The translations under genes and the position numbers were made by a program. Below, piece by piece: positions 1 to 11,345 of a DNA stretch of 64,000 nucleotides. Below the pieces are notes generated by a model, which saw only the letters and a program-made list of their open reading frames with translations, made no database searches and was not told the DNA's origin. Location of the stretch: NCBI GenBank assembly GCA_900074885.1, contig FJUW01000047.1, positions 1-64,000 of the forward strand, given 5' to 3'. The stretch is from Rhynchosporium graminicola (Eukaryota > Ascomycota > Leotiomycetes > Helotiales > Ploettnerulaceae). Positions within the stretch are counted from its first letter, which is position 1. The number at the start of each line of letters is the position of its first letter.

Positions 1-520
1 TAAGTAAGAATAAACAAGTAGGGAGGCTAAGAGCGATCTTATATAGTCTGGTACGAAGGAAACAGAAAGATGCAGAGCTCTGAAGGAGTCTGCACTTTCT
101 ATATATATAAGGAGGGTATACCTAAGGTACCGATACTGGCCCGTATCTGCAACGTATACTATGCGCAGTTATATTACCCCATTCTAAGATAAAGGCTCGC
201 CCTCGAGCCTTGAAGAATCGAATAAAGGAAATAAAGTAAGTATAAAACGCAGTTAAATATTAAGATAACCTTCCAAATTTCCATTAAACCGAAACCGTAG
301 ATACTAATTCAGTACTGAGATTATCTCTTCTATAGAGGGAAACGTAATCTCCGGTAATTATGATACCGAGTTTTACTGAATAAGCGAGGCTAAGCGAGTA
401 ATTGAAACACTTGAAGGTTGCGAAAGAAACGAAGGTCTAAATCGAATTCCAAAGAAGCTAAAAGATTAAGGAGAGTCAGATATCTTTGTTGAGTAGATAT
501 GGAAAGTATTGAATTAAAGG

Positions 521-890
521 TTCTTTTCTAGTAGAAGGAGGTCGATTCTGCCGAGGGGGATAAATTATACCGGGGTACGAGGGTTACGAGTCGAATTCCG
601 ATAATTTCCGCTAGGGTAATAAGCTACTTCGTCCTAGCCTAAAAGTAAGGTTTTTCGCTATTAGAGCTACTTTCGGAAGGTTAAAGTCGGGTGAGGAGAT
701 AAAAGTTCTTTTCTAGTAGAAGGAGGTCGATTCTACAAAGGGGGATAAATTATACCGGGGTATAGGGATTAAAAGTCGAATTCTGATAATTTCCGCTAGG
801 GTAATAAGCTACTTCGTCTTAGCCTAAAAGTAAGGTTTTTCGCTATTAGAGCTACTTTCGGAAAGTTGAAGTCAGGTGAGGGGTTAATAA
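521..890. repeat. Tandem repeat inside element A: two units of 185 bp
   Basis: The word TTCTTTTCTAGTAGAAGGAGG recurs at about 521 and 706, each followed by the same approximately 185-bp unit. The unit contains a conserved GGGGGATAAATTATACCGGGG segment and ends near GTGAGG. The same array occurs with three units and a shorter period in the copy at 51720-52180. Confidence 0.8.
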
Positions 891-1262
891 ATATTAGGGC
901 CTATAGGAAAGTTTCTACCTAAAATTCGTCCGCTATTTTACTTCGTACGTATGAAAGAACGAGTTTCGAAGAATCCGAGAGTGACTTCGTAATAATACTA
1001 GTGCTTCTAAGGCTGAATTATATTTAAATTCCCAGCTATCCGAGAGATCTCTGGAATCTCGGCTCTTTTGAAAACCTAACTATCGAATTCGTAATTAATA
1101 GTACTAACTGTTTCCGTATGATTCCGAAGTACAAAAATCTAAGGTAAGTAGAGATAACTCAGCGAAGAGCTCCCTAGTAGTCGAAGTCGTACGTCCGAAT
1201 CGAGTTTTCTAGGTGAGATATTATTTAATGCCGTCCCCGGCGGTCTTAATCTTTCTGTTTAA

Positions 1263-1464
1263 TATAACGATATAAGACTTAAGGCGGTATATAAGTAAGA
1301 ATAAATAAGTAGGGAGGCTAAGAGCGATCTTATATAGTCTAGTACAAAGGAAATAGAAAGATATAGAGCTCTGAAGGAGTCTGCACCTTCTATATATATA
1401 AGGAGGGTATGCCTAAGGCACCGATACTGGCCCGTATCTGCTACGTATACCATGCGCCGTCATA
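1263..1464 (-). repeat. LTR of element A (202 bp)
   Basis: Same sequence as the LTRs at 50696-50897, 51174-51375 and 52549-52750, all 202 bp. Its 5' TG and 3' CACA ends have become TA and CATA, as expected from C-to-T change at CpA on either strand. Confidence 0.85.
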
Positions 1465-2459
1465 TAAAGTCGTTTATAGATATATACTCCGCGTTAATTA
1501 GAATTAGAAAGACTTACCTAACTCTACTATACTTACTAATAAGTTAAATACTTAGTAAGCTCTAGATTACGCTAATCGTCTACGCGACACCTAGACTACC
1601 GCTTAATTAAGCCTCTAACGTGCTTAAGCTAAGATATCCTAATCCTATAATCGCTTACGCTATAAAGTCGACTTAAATATAGAAAACCTTATCTAGCTAG
1701 ATATACGCTACTTTAAAAGTACTTAACTTAGTAAAAAACTCGACTTCCCGACTAATAGACCCTTCTATATAATTAAAAAGGTTAGAAGCTCTTATTATCT
1801 AGAGCTCCCTACTAGTATAAAAGTATATAACGTATTCCCTACTACTAAGCTATAGAAGTATCTAAACGACCTTTTACTAGGATAAACCTTACTGCTACTA
1901 CTACTTATTAATATTACTAGTGATAATAAATAGGAGATCGAAGATATACTTACGTGCTATAAGCAGCGTAATAGCCTCTTATACTAAGTTTCCTAGTTTA
2001 ATTAAGATATTGATCTTGTATAGTACGACGCTATAGATATTAAATACGCTCCCGCTAAGCTATAATAATTCCACCTTAATAACCTAACGTAAGCTAGACC
2101 TCATGCTAAAATACATAATTAGCTAAAAGCTTTCTACGATAGAATTAATAATTACGACTACCTTAATAGTAATAAGGAAATAGACTAACGCTCGAGAGCG
2201 AGCTTTTTTCAAAGAGGAGAGTAGTATAACGACTAGTTAGGTTTAAAGGTTTCTTCCTATTAGTAGAAATACTTATTACTAAGCGAGATTACACGAGTAG
2301 AGTTTAGGAGCCCCTTTTCATATATATACTTCCCTTCTCTCTTTACTTCTTCACTCCTTAGTTATAGATTCTTAAGTGATTCTTACTACTTCATATTTAT
2401 AGTAATATGAGGTCTTATTACTCAGGTAGTTTTGAGACCTTTCTAGAGTAAGCGTCACA
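1465..2459 (+). mobile_element. 3' end of Gypsy element 'B' (end of pol plus 3' LTR)
   Basis: Plus-strand translation of about 1640-1910, read through TAG/TAA codons, gives the end of a Ty3/Gypsy polyprotein. The pattern is KLDF..NRPF..I.KV..SYYLELP.SIKVYNVF, the usual C-terminal segment after integrase. About 0.3 kb further on is a purine-rich tract (around 2210-2224) and then a 3' LTR. The same sequence occurs inverted at about 62033-62900. The left part is lost to the insertion of element A and the window edge. Many in-frame stops make it inactive. Confidence 0.75.
2225..2459 (+). repeat. 3' LTR of Gypsy element B
   Basis: It matches, inverted, the LTR at 62033-62275. Consensus ends are TGTGACG...CGTCACA, a short terminal inverted repeat. 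The left end here is mutated to TATAACG, and the right end is intact (CGTCACA at 2453-2459). A polypurine tract lies just upstream. Confidence 0.75.
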
Positions 2460-3390
2460 ATATTACTATCTCCTTCGTACTGCGCCTATAAGGCTTCCTA
2501 TATATCTAATGCGGTGGTTTTACTAGTTATATACGCGAGAGGTCCGGCCTTGTAATTTAACGTGATTATTAGCTTTATTTAACTCTCTCTAGACTCCTAA
2601 TCTTACTACTTCTTAAGGGCTTTATCGTCGACCTTATCGTCCTATTCGTCTACCTCTTTAGGCACGTAGTCACGCGATTTAATATTAAGAAACTTACTGA
2701 TTCTATTAGTTTTAGTAATATTTAGTACCTTATCTCTCTATTTCGTATAGTTCTCTCCTCCCTTAAGCTTATAGCTATCTGCTAAGTTTAAGAAGATAGA
2801 GCTACTTATCTTCTTACGTTTATACAGCTCTAGCGTAGTTATAGTAATAGGTTCCGATTCCGGGTCTTCCGGATCCTCTAGATAGTCCTAGGACGTCGAT
2901 TTAGCGTCTATAAGGGGTAAATCAGGTATATTTTAAGTCCTAGGGACTTGGGTGGGTTCCGGCGCTAGCGCGGAAGACTCTGCACCTCGAGATGCGACAA
3001 TTTCGGAATCGTCGACTTTAACTACTATACGAGTACGAGTATTAAGTACTATATAACTTGTTTATAGTATTAAAGACTCTAAAGACTCTTCAATAGAGCT
3101 AGAGTTATCGGAGTACACTTCTTCGACTTCTTCTAATAATAGCGTAAGTGCGATAGCTAAAGAACTCTCTCTACTAGTACTCTACGCGACTATATTTACT
3201 ATAGAAAGACGCGCTAGTTTAACTGACTATACGCGTATACTATACCTTAATCGGAAGCTCGCAACTTAAATCTCTACTCTTAGTACTAAGAAACAGTTCG
3301 ACGCTTACTATCAAGAATCATAGTACTACTACTTCTTTGAGTACTACTCTACTTCTGGCTATCGGGGCTTATAACCTATCGCAAGGTTAC
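2460..3390 (-). mobile_element. Degraded retrotransposon remnant, possibly Copia gag
   Basis: Minus-strand reading of about 2460-2720 gives a UBN2/Copia-gag-like pattern (an alternating Ala/Ile stretch, then EAL.AQYEGDSN) interrupted by stops. Element B's LTR cuts it at 2459. The base composition is RIP-like and the region ends abruptly near 3390, where normal-composition sequence starts. The family assignment is tentative. Confidence 0.4.
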
Positions 3391-4235
3391 GTTGATCTTC
3401 AGAGTAAGGCATAGAGGTAGTAATCGTATGAATGATATTAGTTGCATTACAGTACTAATTACTATGGAGAGTCGACAGAAGATATTATCTAGGAATATCC
3501 GCACGGACCATGCACGTGACTACAGTCACCTGATCCATGCCAAGACCCATATCCTCGCAACAGATATTATTCTTTTCTGCTTCTGTCGGGGGATGCATAT
3601 TGTGGTAGTGATGCTATGTTGCAGGTCACCGCTGATACTTAACAGCTCCTTTCACGGTAGCCCAGGCATAACGGGAAGACGTAATTCTAAATCAAATATA
3701 TTGGCGATGTCGAGATAAGAAGCTGCAAGGCTCCCAGCAAGCTACATCAACGTGCAGATTGACAAGTGACTGGCGAGTGACAAGACTCCCATTACGCCCA
3801 AGTGAGGCTATGCTGATGTAGCCCGGGGCTCACCGACACTTGAGGCAGATATGAGTAGATCACCCCCTTTCATACCACGTTTTCAAAACAGTTTTGCGAA
3901 GACAAGTGATTAGAAGCAAGGAGTTTGGGAACAATTGTTCTCCTCGATTCTGTTTGTCGACTATACGGAAAAATGTCTGTGGTGGGATCTAGATCCTCTT
4001 CGACAGAAGAGATTGCCATATCTCCCACTATTGGCTCATCGTTTGAAAAGTTGCACCGGTATAAATTGTCCCTGTGTTTCGAAATATACGTGATAAGCTC
4101 ACAACTTCTAGTGTACCAAATGCAGCTACCGGTAACCCCTTTCCACGGTCCGACACGACCATGCTCCCTTGCCAGGTTACTCAAGATGCCAAATTTGAAC
4201 AAAACAATCCTTAGACTCTGTCGCGAATCCCAAGC
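3391..4235. other. Intergenic: transposon/gene-island boundary
   Basis: Normal base composition with CA/TG restored. Open frames at 3392-3718 (+), 3870-4202 (-) and 3925-4287 (+) show no recognisable domain. The last could hold an upstream exon of the next gene, but I could not find a convincing splice join. Confidence 0.5.
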
Positions 4236-6723
4236 GTGGATGATATCAGTCTCCTTGGCACTGAACGTTCACCAAACGAGAGTATAACGAGCGATGCCAC
4301 TTCAAGCGGTACGACAGAGTCGGCCATAACAAGCTTGAGCAAATTAGGAGAAAATACATGTGCCAAACTGGATCCGTACGGAGAGGCTCATCCCTTACCG
4401 AATTGCAAGACGTGTATTTATGTGTACCCTCACAGCAGCTCTTTGATTGGAGAAGATCACCACAAGAGATTCCCTACTATCATCAACATTTTCAAGCGCA
4501 ACTTGGAGCAGTCATCTGATCCGAAATTGCATACGCCCGAAATTGATTACACGCTGAAATTGTGCGGACCGTCACCGAAAGAATCGCAGCCATCTATAAT
4601 CGTTTTCTGTACGAAAGCCGTATTTCCCAGCTTAAGATCACTGTTAACAAGTCGGCATATTGCCAGTCAATGTCACCCTGACTTATCTCGCTCCACAACT
4701 CTCTTTGGTAATCTGCTGAGAAAAAACGTGGAAGATCCTGGCGACTCGCAGATGCCGCGGTTCAAATTCTATTTCTGGTGGGCAACGAAAATGCCTAGAA
4801 TTCTCTGTTGGGCATGTAATACAGTGGAGGATATCCGCGTCGATCAGCCTTATGGTGAAAACTCGGCTCACCTCGAAGTCCTAACTATGTGTGGATCGAG
4901 GATCGCTGCGTTGGATAGCCTACGGTTGGCGACATTGGGTTGTCTCGTGAGAGTTGGGTCGAAGCTCTATGGCTTGAGTGCAGCTCACGCCTTCGAACAA
5001 ATAGTGAGGTCTAAATCACGTCCCCCCGACTTACCAACAGGCAGTCCCCAGCCCGAAGATTTGGTTTCGGATCTGCTTTCATGTAGTTTTGTCAGAGACG
5101 AACGATACTTCGTCAACGATGAAGACGAATGCTACCTCGTTGTTGACGATGTTGAGTATGACCTTGACAGTGAAGAGACGAGTGGAGACACCACTGCACC
5201 TTTAGAGTCTTACACGCCCTTCTATCAGGATGGCCATCGGGAAGTGTCGGAAAAGATCATGACAGGTGCTATGATCTTTCCGTCAGACGGATTCACCCAT
5301 ATCACCTGGCCAGATCTAGACTGGGCATTAGTTGAGGTCACCGAGAGACAACATCAAAGACCAAATGCGTATATGGCTCTCACCGAACCATGGGGCCCGG
5401 TGTTTCTTTCAGAACTCGTTAAATATCATCCTGACCAGCAACGAGATATCGTAGTATTGTCTTCAGCTCTCAACCCTAGACGGGGTCTTCTGCTACCAGG
5501 GATATCATTCCTTGGGGGCATAAATCGTCTTGGCATATGCGAAGTATGGAACATTGTACTTACTGGAGAAGAAAGTGAGTGTGTCTGCCTCTCTCTTTCA
5601 GGATATTGGCTCATTGTTGCTCCCAGAACTTGCAAGCGGGGACTCTGGTTCTCTGGTCGTAGATGTTACCACGAATGAGATTTACGGTCACGTAATAGCT
5701 TCCAATCCGCTTGGAGAAGGTTATGTGGTACCTTTGATTGCGACGATGGGGCAAATCAAAGAGTTCTTCGGGACGGATGATGTGTCGTTGCCCCAGCCAC
5801 TTCCACTTCTTAGCCGCTTGACCACGTTCTATTTCGCGACTCTGCAGAGACAAAATGCCAAGATCGATGAGAATACCAATCGAGAGGTCGGGCAAGAGGA
5901 CATACCAATCCCTATATACGAAAGAACAGAAGAGCCTGTGGCGACCTTAAGAAAAGACAATTCAACGCTATCGAAATTTCCATTTGCCAAGGAACAATCT
6001 GGGGGTAAAGAAGAGCCTGAGGTCCAGAAAAACGGTTTATTGCCTGCTGGCTCCTATCGGTCGCGGAGGAGAGCGGAGGAACAGAGAAAAGTTCATGAGG
6101 AGATAATTGTACTGGAGGCCGATTTCCATCAAGATACAGGATGGCCAGCTGAAATGAGGGATATGCCAATTCCTGCTCATGAAAAACTCACAGAGATTAA
6201 GGCCATGCCGAAAATATACCGTTCAAAATCAGCCTCGCAGTCTCCATCCGTCAAGAAGAACCCAGATGTCAAAGAAGAACCTGGGCGTCGAAGATACGAT
6301 CGCTTGACGACTGGCTATAATTGGAAGAAACATGGCGACGTCGGGAACTCCTTCCCTGATGGGTTGCCGTATGTAATTATTCGAAAGCTGCCATTATCAA
6401 CCAGTCAGGATATTCTCCATAGCCTGCTCATTTTTGCCAGCGGTTTGAGGTCAGTCGAATTTGTGGAAAATGATCCGGCAGACGATAGTGGATACCGATC
6501 CGCTGTAGCACGGTTTGCTACCTTTGCTGATGCGACAGATGCGGACGATGGCGATTCCCCTCCTACTTATCAGTTGTTGAGTGCTAGTGATGGTAAGGAT
6601 GAACTACCATCAAGCACCTCGAGTAGTGCATCTATAACGAGTACTGAGCCAAATAGCCATGTTAGTAGTACAAGGTCTGTGCTAGAGGGTTCTGTACCCA
6701 CTCAGTCGCTGAGCTCTATCTAG
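4236..6723 (+). CDS. Trypsin-fold (S1-like) serine peptidase-like protein with long disordered C-terminal tail
   Basis: Model: exon 4236-5543, intron 5544-5601 (58 nt, GTATGG..CAG, CTTAC branch site), exon 5602-6723, giving 809 residues. The splice joins frame 0 to frame 1 in phase 0. The central region carries the three landmarks of a chymotrypsin-fold protease in the right order: SAAH (His251), a LDWALVEV strand (Asp362) and GDSGS (Ser451). The intron lies just before the Ser motif. Residues 1-200 contain a Cys-containing segment (NCKTC near 57) without a known domain. Residues after about 520 are rich in K, E and S and contain short repeats (PDVKEEPG, EEPEVQK). No signal peptide is seen, so it is probably intracellular. 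The protease fold is inferred; activity is untested. The N-terminus may be incomplete, since the start chosen is simply the first ATG of the open frame. It is the island gene nearest the left transposon block. Confidence 0.7.
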
Positions 6724-8035
6724 TATGGGGGTTTGATACGGATATTAATTTTGGTTTATGGAAGATGTACAACCACTCGAAATGGCGCAAGGTAGCACTG
6801 CTACGCCTCATGAATGACCTCCCAGTGGTATGGGGCCTATTCTCAGGTCCGGGACGAAGGAGTGGAATTGGCCGACGGTGTCGTATGAGCGGCTGATCTC
6901 GAGGCACGTTTAGTGGCTCTCCTTTCTGTGCTACGGATCAGTTCAAGCCTTGATATTAGCCGCGAGGGGCCACATTTGTGAATAGTTGGAAAAGAGGAGT
7001 CCGTAACTTAGTCACTCAAGACTGTAGGGTCAGAGAGCTTTGCCTATCGTGACAGTTTCAGTTCGAAAGAAGCTGATCACCTAGTCATTGCTAGTTTTAC
7101 ACGATCGTACTTTTGCGAGTCCGTATTTGTGTATATTCATCTATCGTTTCAGCATGAATCTATCGTTTCAGCATGATTCCGAGAGATGATGGGGACCACC
7201 GCCTTGTATATGCCGACCCATTCTGTCAGAAGCGACATATTGCCTTCAAAAGACTTCGCAGCATCTGTAGCCCTCGGGCGTTGATTTGATAGCATTCTCG
7301 CTTAATAGTAGCAAATCGAAACAACAATCTACCTTCGAATTACAGTAATTTAATTTGAACCAGGCTATGCGTCACACCAAGCAACAGCCAACATATATAC
7401 TAGAAATATAGTTTGCGCAACCCCCAGCTGTCTTTTGCTGCTTGAGATTGAACGACAGAAAAAGGCTCAAGAGCTGAAATCATAAGATTACTTTGTACTT
7501 CATCTTCGATACTCGACAGACACGATCTTTTCACAAGAAGCTCTTGTTTAGATGATAGATAATCTTGAATCTGAGATAGCCAAAGTAATTTTGCTAGTGT
7601 TCTAACTACTTTCAGAGGCCGGTATTAGAGGTAGATTATCCATTCGACCGTATCTGCTGACCCAGTTTGTACGAAATGCCAAAGTGCTATAGTAGTTCCG
7701 TGACTCTTGAAGAATCGATAAAATGAAGTACTAGAGTACATTCAAATTTCACTTGAGCAAAGACCTGAAATAGCTTCTTGACTTTAGACGAATGATTTAG
7801 TAAATTTCTAAGGCACTTTTGTGACTTTAGATGTCAATTGATGTGAGATTTCACCGTCTATTGGATAGTCCAGCTTCGTATGTCCAGACAGTTCCAGAGC
7901 CTAGTACCAGAGGTAGCATATCCCGTAATCGTATGCCTTAGCAACGGACAAGAACGCTATATGATAGCCCACCAAGTCTCAGCTCATTTTGCTCCATATC
8001 AATTCTCAACTCAGCAGCCCTGCAGCCTTAGCCAA
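6724..8035. other. Intergenic, no gene recognised
   Basis: 1.3 kb without a supportable coding frame. The plus-strand open frame at 7880-8290 is antisense to the second exon of the next gene. A 19-bp direct repeat lies at 7139-7176. Confidence 0.5.
7139..7176. repeat. 19-bp perfect tandem duplication
   Basis: ATCTATCGTTTCAGCATGA occurs twice, head to tail, at 7139-7157 and 7158-7176. Confidence 0.9.
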
Positions 8036-8870
8036 CTAATAAGATCCCATCCCGATCTTCACGAATTGATTCCTATCCCTCTCACCACCATGAATCATAT
8101 GCGTTCTTGCACCACTATTATCCTCCACAAAAACACCTCCCACCTTCTTGAACATCTCCCTGACTACCCTCTGCAATCTCCTTATATCCTGTTCTTCTTT
8201 AACTTCATCAACGCCGCCATCGCCATTACGAGGATCGATCTGTTCTCTCTTACCAAGAGCGTCGAAAAAAAGATCCGTACTAGCTGCTAGAGTACCTAAC
8301 TCGCTAAAGACGAGACTTTTGTATCCTGCTGTTGCTATCGTGGGAGCCTGCGGAAATAATAAGTTTAAGATCTTCCCGAAGAACAGGAAACTTGGAATTG
8401 TTTAGAACTTAAAAGGAGCAACAAGGAAGGTTTGCGGGAATGTCACTCACCTTCATCACTAACACATCCAAAACGTCTTCAGTACACCGTGCCATATCCT
8501 CCAAAGCAGCAATCGGTGTCAAACTCCTCCCCAGCCCCTGCCCAACCCGCTCACCACTCCCAAGATCCGCAGTCGTTTTGCCCAACTTCAGCTTTACCTC
8601 CTTAACAATCTTCGCCAAGTCGAAAGTCTGCTGTAAAGAACCGTCATAGAGGCTCGCTGTCGAGCTGAGCTTTCTCAGAAGGGTCGTAAGGGATGAAATT
8701 TCTATCTCTATAGGCGAGAGGAGCAGAGGGGGTTCTTGGATCCGAGAGATTGTGTCGTTGGTGAAGATGGAGCAAGTATTGGAGTCTGAAAAGGAGAAAA
8801 GAGTTGGACAGCTGGAGACAAATGTAAGAAGAAGAGTGATGATGAGGAGGGTAGTTGTGGCGACGTGCAT
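8036..8870 (-). CDS. Small secreted protein (243 aa), perhaps HsbA-like
   Basis: Model on the minus strand: exon 8870-8451, intron 8450-8348 (103 nt, GTGAGT..CAG), exon 8347-8036, phase 0. Residues 1-20 form a signal peptide: a short N-terminus, a hydrophobic TLLIITLLLTFVSS core and a small residue before the cleavage site. A helical region follows (roughly 50-95) with the heptad-like pattern ISSLTTLLRKL..YDGSLQQ, which recalls the HsbA/cell-wall galactomannoprotein family. That likeness is weak. The second exon is charged and reads open for 103 codons to a TAG, which supports the splice. Cysteines are few. It is isolated from neighbours by more than 500 bp on both sides. An effector or surface protein is possible but not shown. 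Confidence 0.65.
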
Positions 8871-9410
8871 CGCGTGCTTCTCGCCGCCTGATCTAGCCGA
8901 AAGTAAATAACGAGAGGAAGATAAGCGAAGGATAATCGAACGGAAATAAATTGACAGATGGGTTTATCAACGCCAAAGGAGTCGCGTGCCAGGAATACGA
9001 GGTCTTAAAATGCGATCCCAGAATGATGGTATTTCTGTGGTCACGGTCGGGATAAACCAGAATTATCCCCTGCAGCGATCACGGTTTCATAATCGTCATG
9101 ATCCTTCGGTAAGGAGGTATAAGCGAGGACGTTTGATATAAGCGAGACATATTGAGGGTACATTTCACTATATATTCACGAAGGACTCTTGTAGGAAGAG
9201 GGAGATGAGGCCTTAAAGAAGGTAAAATGGCACCGGCATTTGAAGTAATCAGAAGCTCTAGGGTAGTTGATGGGAGAGAGATCTTTTTTGAGGAAGTTGT
9301 TCATTCGTGCATCTTTCCCTGACTTGATTGGTCACTAACACAGTTATGCGTGGTTCTGTCACGAGATCATCAATTCATCAATGCATCAACCAGTCCGAAA
9401 GTCAATGCTT
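8871..9410. other. Intergenic, head-to-tail spacer
   Basis: 540 bp between the start of the secreted-protein gene and the stop of the MetAP2 gene. It should contain the former's promoter and the latter's 3' UTR. No distinct element is recognised. Confidence 0.5.
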
Positions 9411-10953
9411 TTAATAGTCGTCTCCTCGACTGATAACCTCCTTCACATTGGGTCGGAGTAAGATAGTCTATGATCGTCAGCAGTGTCCCTTTGACGAGAC
9501 GGAGGCCTCATCTCACATGTTCAAATTGCGCGGTATACGATCCCTTCTTGTCCACAAGAGGTGGATATGCCTCTACGTAGCCAGCGGTAACTAGGCTATT
9601 CAACTGGAACCCGATTAGTATGTAATTCCTATGACTTCAAACAATACTTACTCCAAGCAAATACTTCTCTTGGCCTAGTCGATCCAGATACCTCCGACAG
9701 AAAGGTAGCGTTCCAAAATTCTTGTTGATGACATTCAGGAGCTTGCTTGCGGACTGGACACGCAAAGGTACATTTGGTGCATCAGGAATCTTAGCATAGT
9801 GCGAACATTCCAGCTGCCTATCGTCAGTATCGTTCTGTCAGTACACAAGATGCCACTTACATCATCTCTTACGTAGCCATTTCCGGTACTGCCAAAGGTC
9901 TCAATAGCAAACACCTCACCCTCTTCCATCTTTGTCTGATCGGAGCTCTTCACGATCGGTACACTCTTTCCACCATGAATCTGCCACTGCCGGATATCAT
10001 GTCCGTTCAAGTTCCGGATACACTTCACTGGAAAGGTTTCGCCTCTGATCTCAACCTCGTAGCTTTCCATAGTTTCCTGGATCATGCCTCCGATTTCTCC
10101 TAATCTGGCATCGATACCTGCTTCTCTGATACCGGTATTGGTTCCTTGCTTGACGGCCTCCAGCAGATTATCGTACATCGGGTCGAAAGACATCGTGAAT
10201 GCACTATCCACAATTCTGCCATTGATGTGTACACCAAAATCGACCTTCATAACATTATCCTTGCTGAGGACCGTCTTGTTACCAGCATTAGGACTGTAAT
10301 GCGCCGCAATGTGATCCAAATTGACACCTGTGGGGAACGCAATGCCACCTCTGATATTGTCTCCCTCCTCCAAACCAGGATGCCCAGTCAGAGCTCTAAC
10401 ACCATCTTCGATTCCTTCAGCAATTTCCGTCAAGGTCTGTCCAGGCTTGATATTCTTCTGCGCCCACTGTCGAACCTGACGATGGATCTCGGCACCCTGT
10501 CTGTACTCCTGCAAGAAATCATTGTTCATACGATCCAGATGTCTCTTCTCCTCATTCGTCGTCCGGTATAGGTTCTCATCTCTGTATTCAACCTCTTCTC
10601 CAATCGGGTACTCTCCACTGGGAAACAGATTCGAGAGAAGAACTCGTGGGGGATCGGATTGTTTGGTTGCTAGACCAGCAGCTCCACCGGCCTTCTTTGG
10701 CTTCCTCTTCCTCTTGCGCTTCTTCTTTGCCCCTCCTTCTACCCCACCTTCTCCAGCCGCTTTCTCGTCCTCATCATCGTCTGAGTCCTCTGCTTCGGGG
10801 GCCTTGCAGTTGCCATTCGATGCAGCTGCGGCGGCAGAGGCTTTTACAGCTTCTGGGTCCTTCACTGGAAAATCTGTCAGTGTATTTTATGCTGGACATT
10901 CTGTGGAATTTACGCTTCAGATTGGCAAGCGCATCAGAAGTTTCTGCTGCCAT
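9411..10953 (-). CDS. Methionine aminopeptidase 2 (MetAP2)
   Basis: Removes the initiator Met from nascent proteins; a cytosolic, ribosome-associated dinuclear metalloenzyme. Five exons on the minus strand: 10953-10914, 10864-9861, 9813-9652, 9603-9517 and 9467-9411. The introns are 47-49 nt with clean GT..AG ends, and the product is 449 residues. The N-terminus has an acidic stretch followed by a Lys/Arg block ([12 protein letters not shown]), typical of MetAP2. The pita-bread catalytic domain carries the metal ligands at Asp222 (KVDFG), Asp233 (IVDSAF), His302 (NGHD), Glu335 (AIETF) and Glu430 (AQFEH), plus the active-site His202 (AAHYSP) and His310 (IHGG). The insert typical of type 2 enzymes is present. 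The small first exon (13 codons) is supported by a perfect intron and the upstream ATG. Filamentous fungi often carry several MetAP2 paralogues, and I cannot tell which this is. It is transcribed divergently from the J-protein gene. Confidence 0.95.
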
Positions 10954-11345
10954 ATTGAATTGCAGAGCCAAGTCTTGGTGTGCTCTCCTCTGAGCAGAAA
11001 CCGACGTTCCTGTACGAAGACTTTCGAGGGAAAAGATACGGCGCCGTGTTGCTGTGGATGTTGCACCAGCAAGTGATAAATCAAAAAGCTGAGTAGCGGG
11101 GTCTCACACATGCTGCAGCGCCCCTTCCCTCAGGATTTGGGTGCGGTGCGTACGTTACTTATACAGTACAGCAGCACTTTTAGTGCCCGCCCGCGCAGCC
11201 TTTCCATTTCAAGCCTAAAGCCAATTCCAATGTTACATCATGCCGTCACTGTCTCAACTTCCAGGTTCAAGATAATTATCGTGACCAGCGCGTTTCTCTC
11301 CATTTATTTTGCAAAGCCCTAATGTTCACCAGTGAAAGATGAGGA
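10954..11345. promoter_or_regulatory. Divergent promoter region, MetAP2 / J-protein
   Basis: 392 bp separate the two start codons, so both promoters must lie here. No specific factor site is claimed. Confidence 0.6.

Larger units (their letters stand above)
1..1464 (-). mobile_element. Short non-coding LTR retroelement 'A', copy I (left LTR cut by window edge)
   Basis: Two copies of one LTR (1-173, lacking about its first 29 bases, and 1263-1464) flank about 1.09 kb in which I see no retroviral domain in any frame. The complete LTR is 202 bp and starts TGTAACGACACAAG and ends GCCGTCACA in its least mutated copy (50696-50897); here RIP-like changes turn these ends to TATAACG and TCATA. A purine-rich tract, read on the minus strand, directly adjoins the left LTR, so the element's own orientation is probably minus. 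The size and lack of coding capacity fit a TRIM/LARD-type non-autonomous element. It interrupts Gypsy element B, whose sequence resumes at 1465. Confidence 0.75.

Noticed and set aside
1259..1453. 64-codon minus-strand frame recurring at 50641-50877 and 52545-52739
   Set aside because: It lies entirely within the LTR of element A and recurs because the LTR recurs; Leu/Ser/Tyr-rich with no domain, so not a gene.
3870..4287. Open frames on both strands (110 and 120 codons) just before the protease-like gene
   Set aside because: No domain and no convincing splice into the downstream frame; kept only as a possible missing 5' exon.
10084..11076. Plus-strand open frames of 71-184 codons across 10084-11076
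   Set aside because: Antisense shadows of the MetAP2 exons; low-complexity Leu/Ser/Phe runs mirror its Lys/Glu-rich N-terminus.
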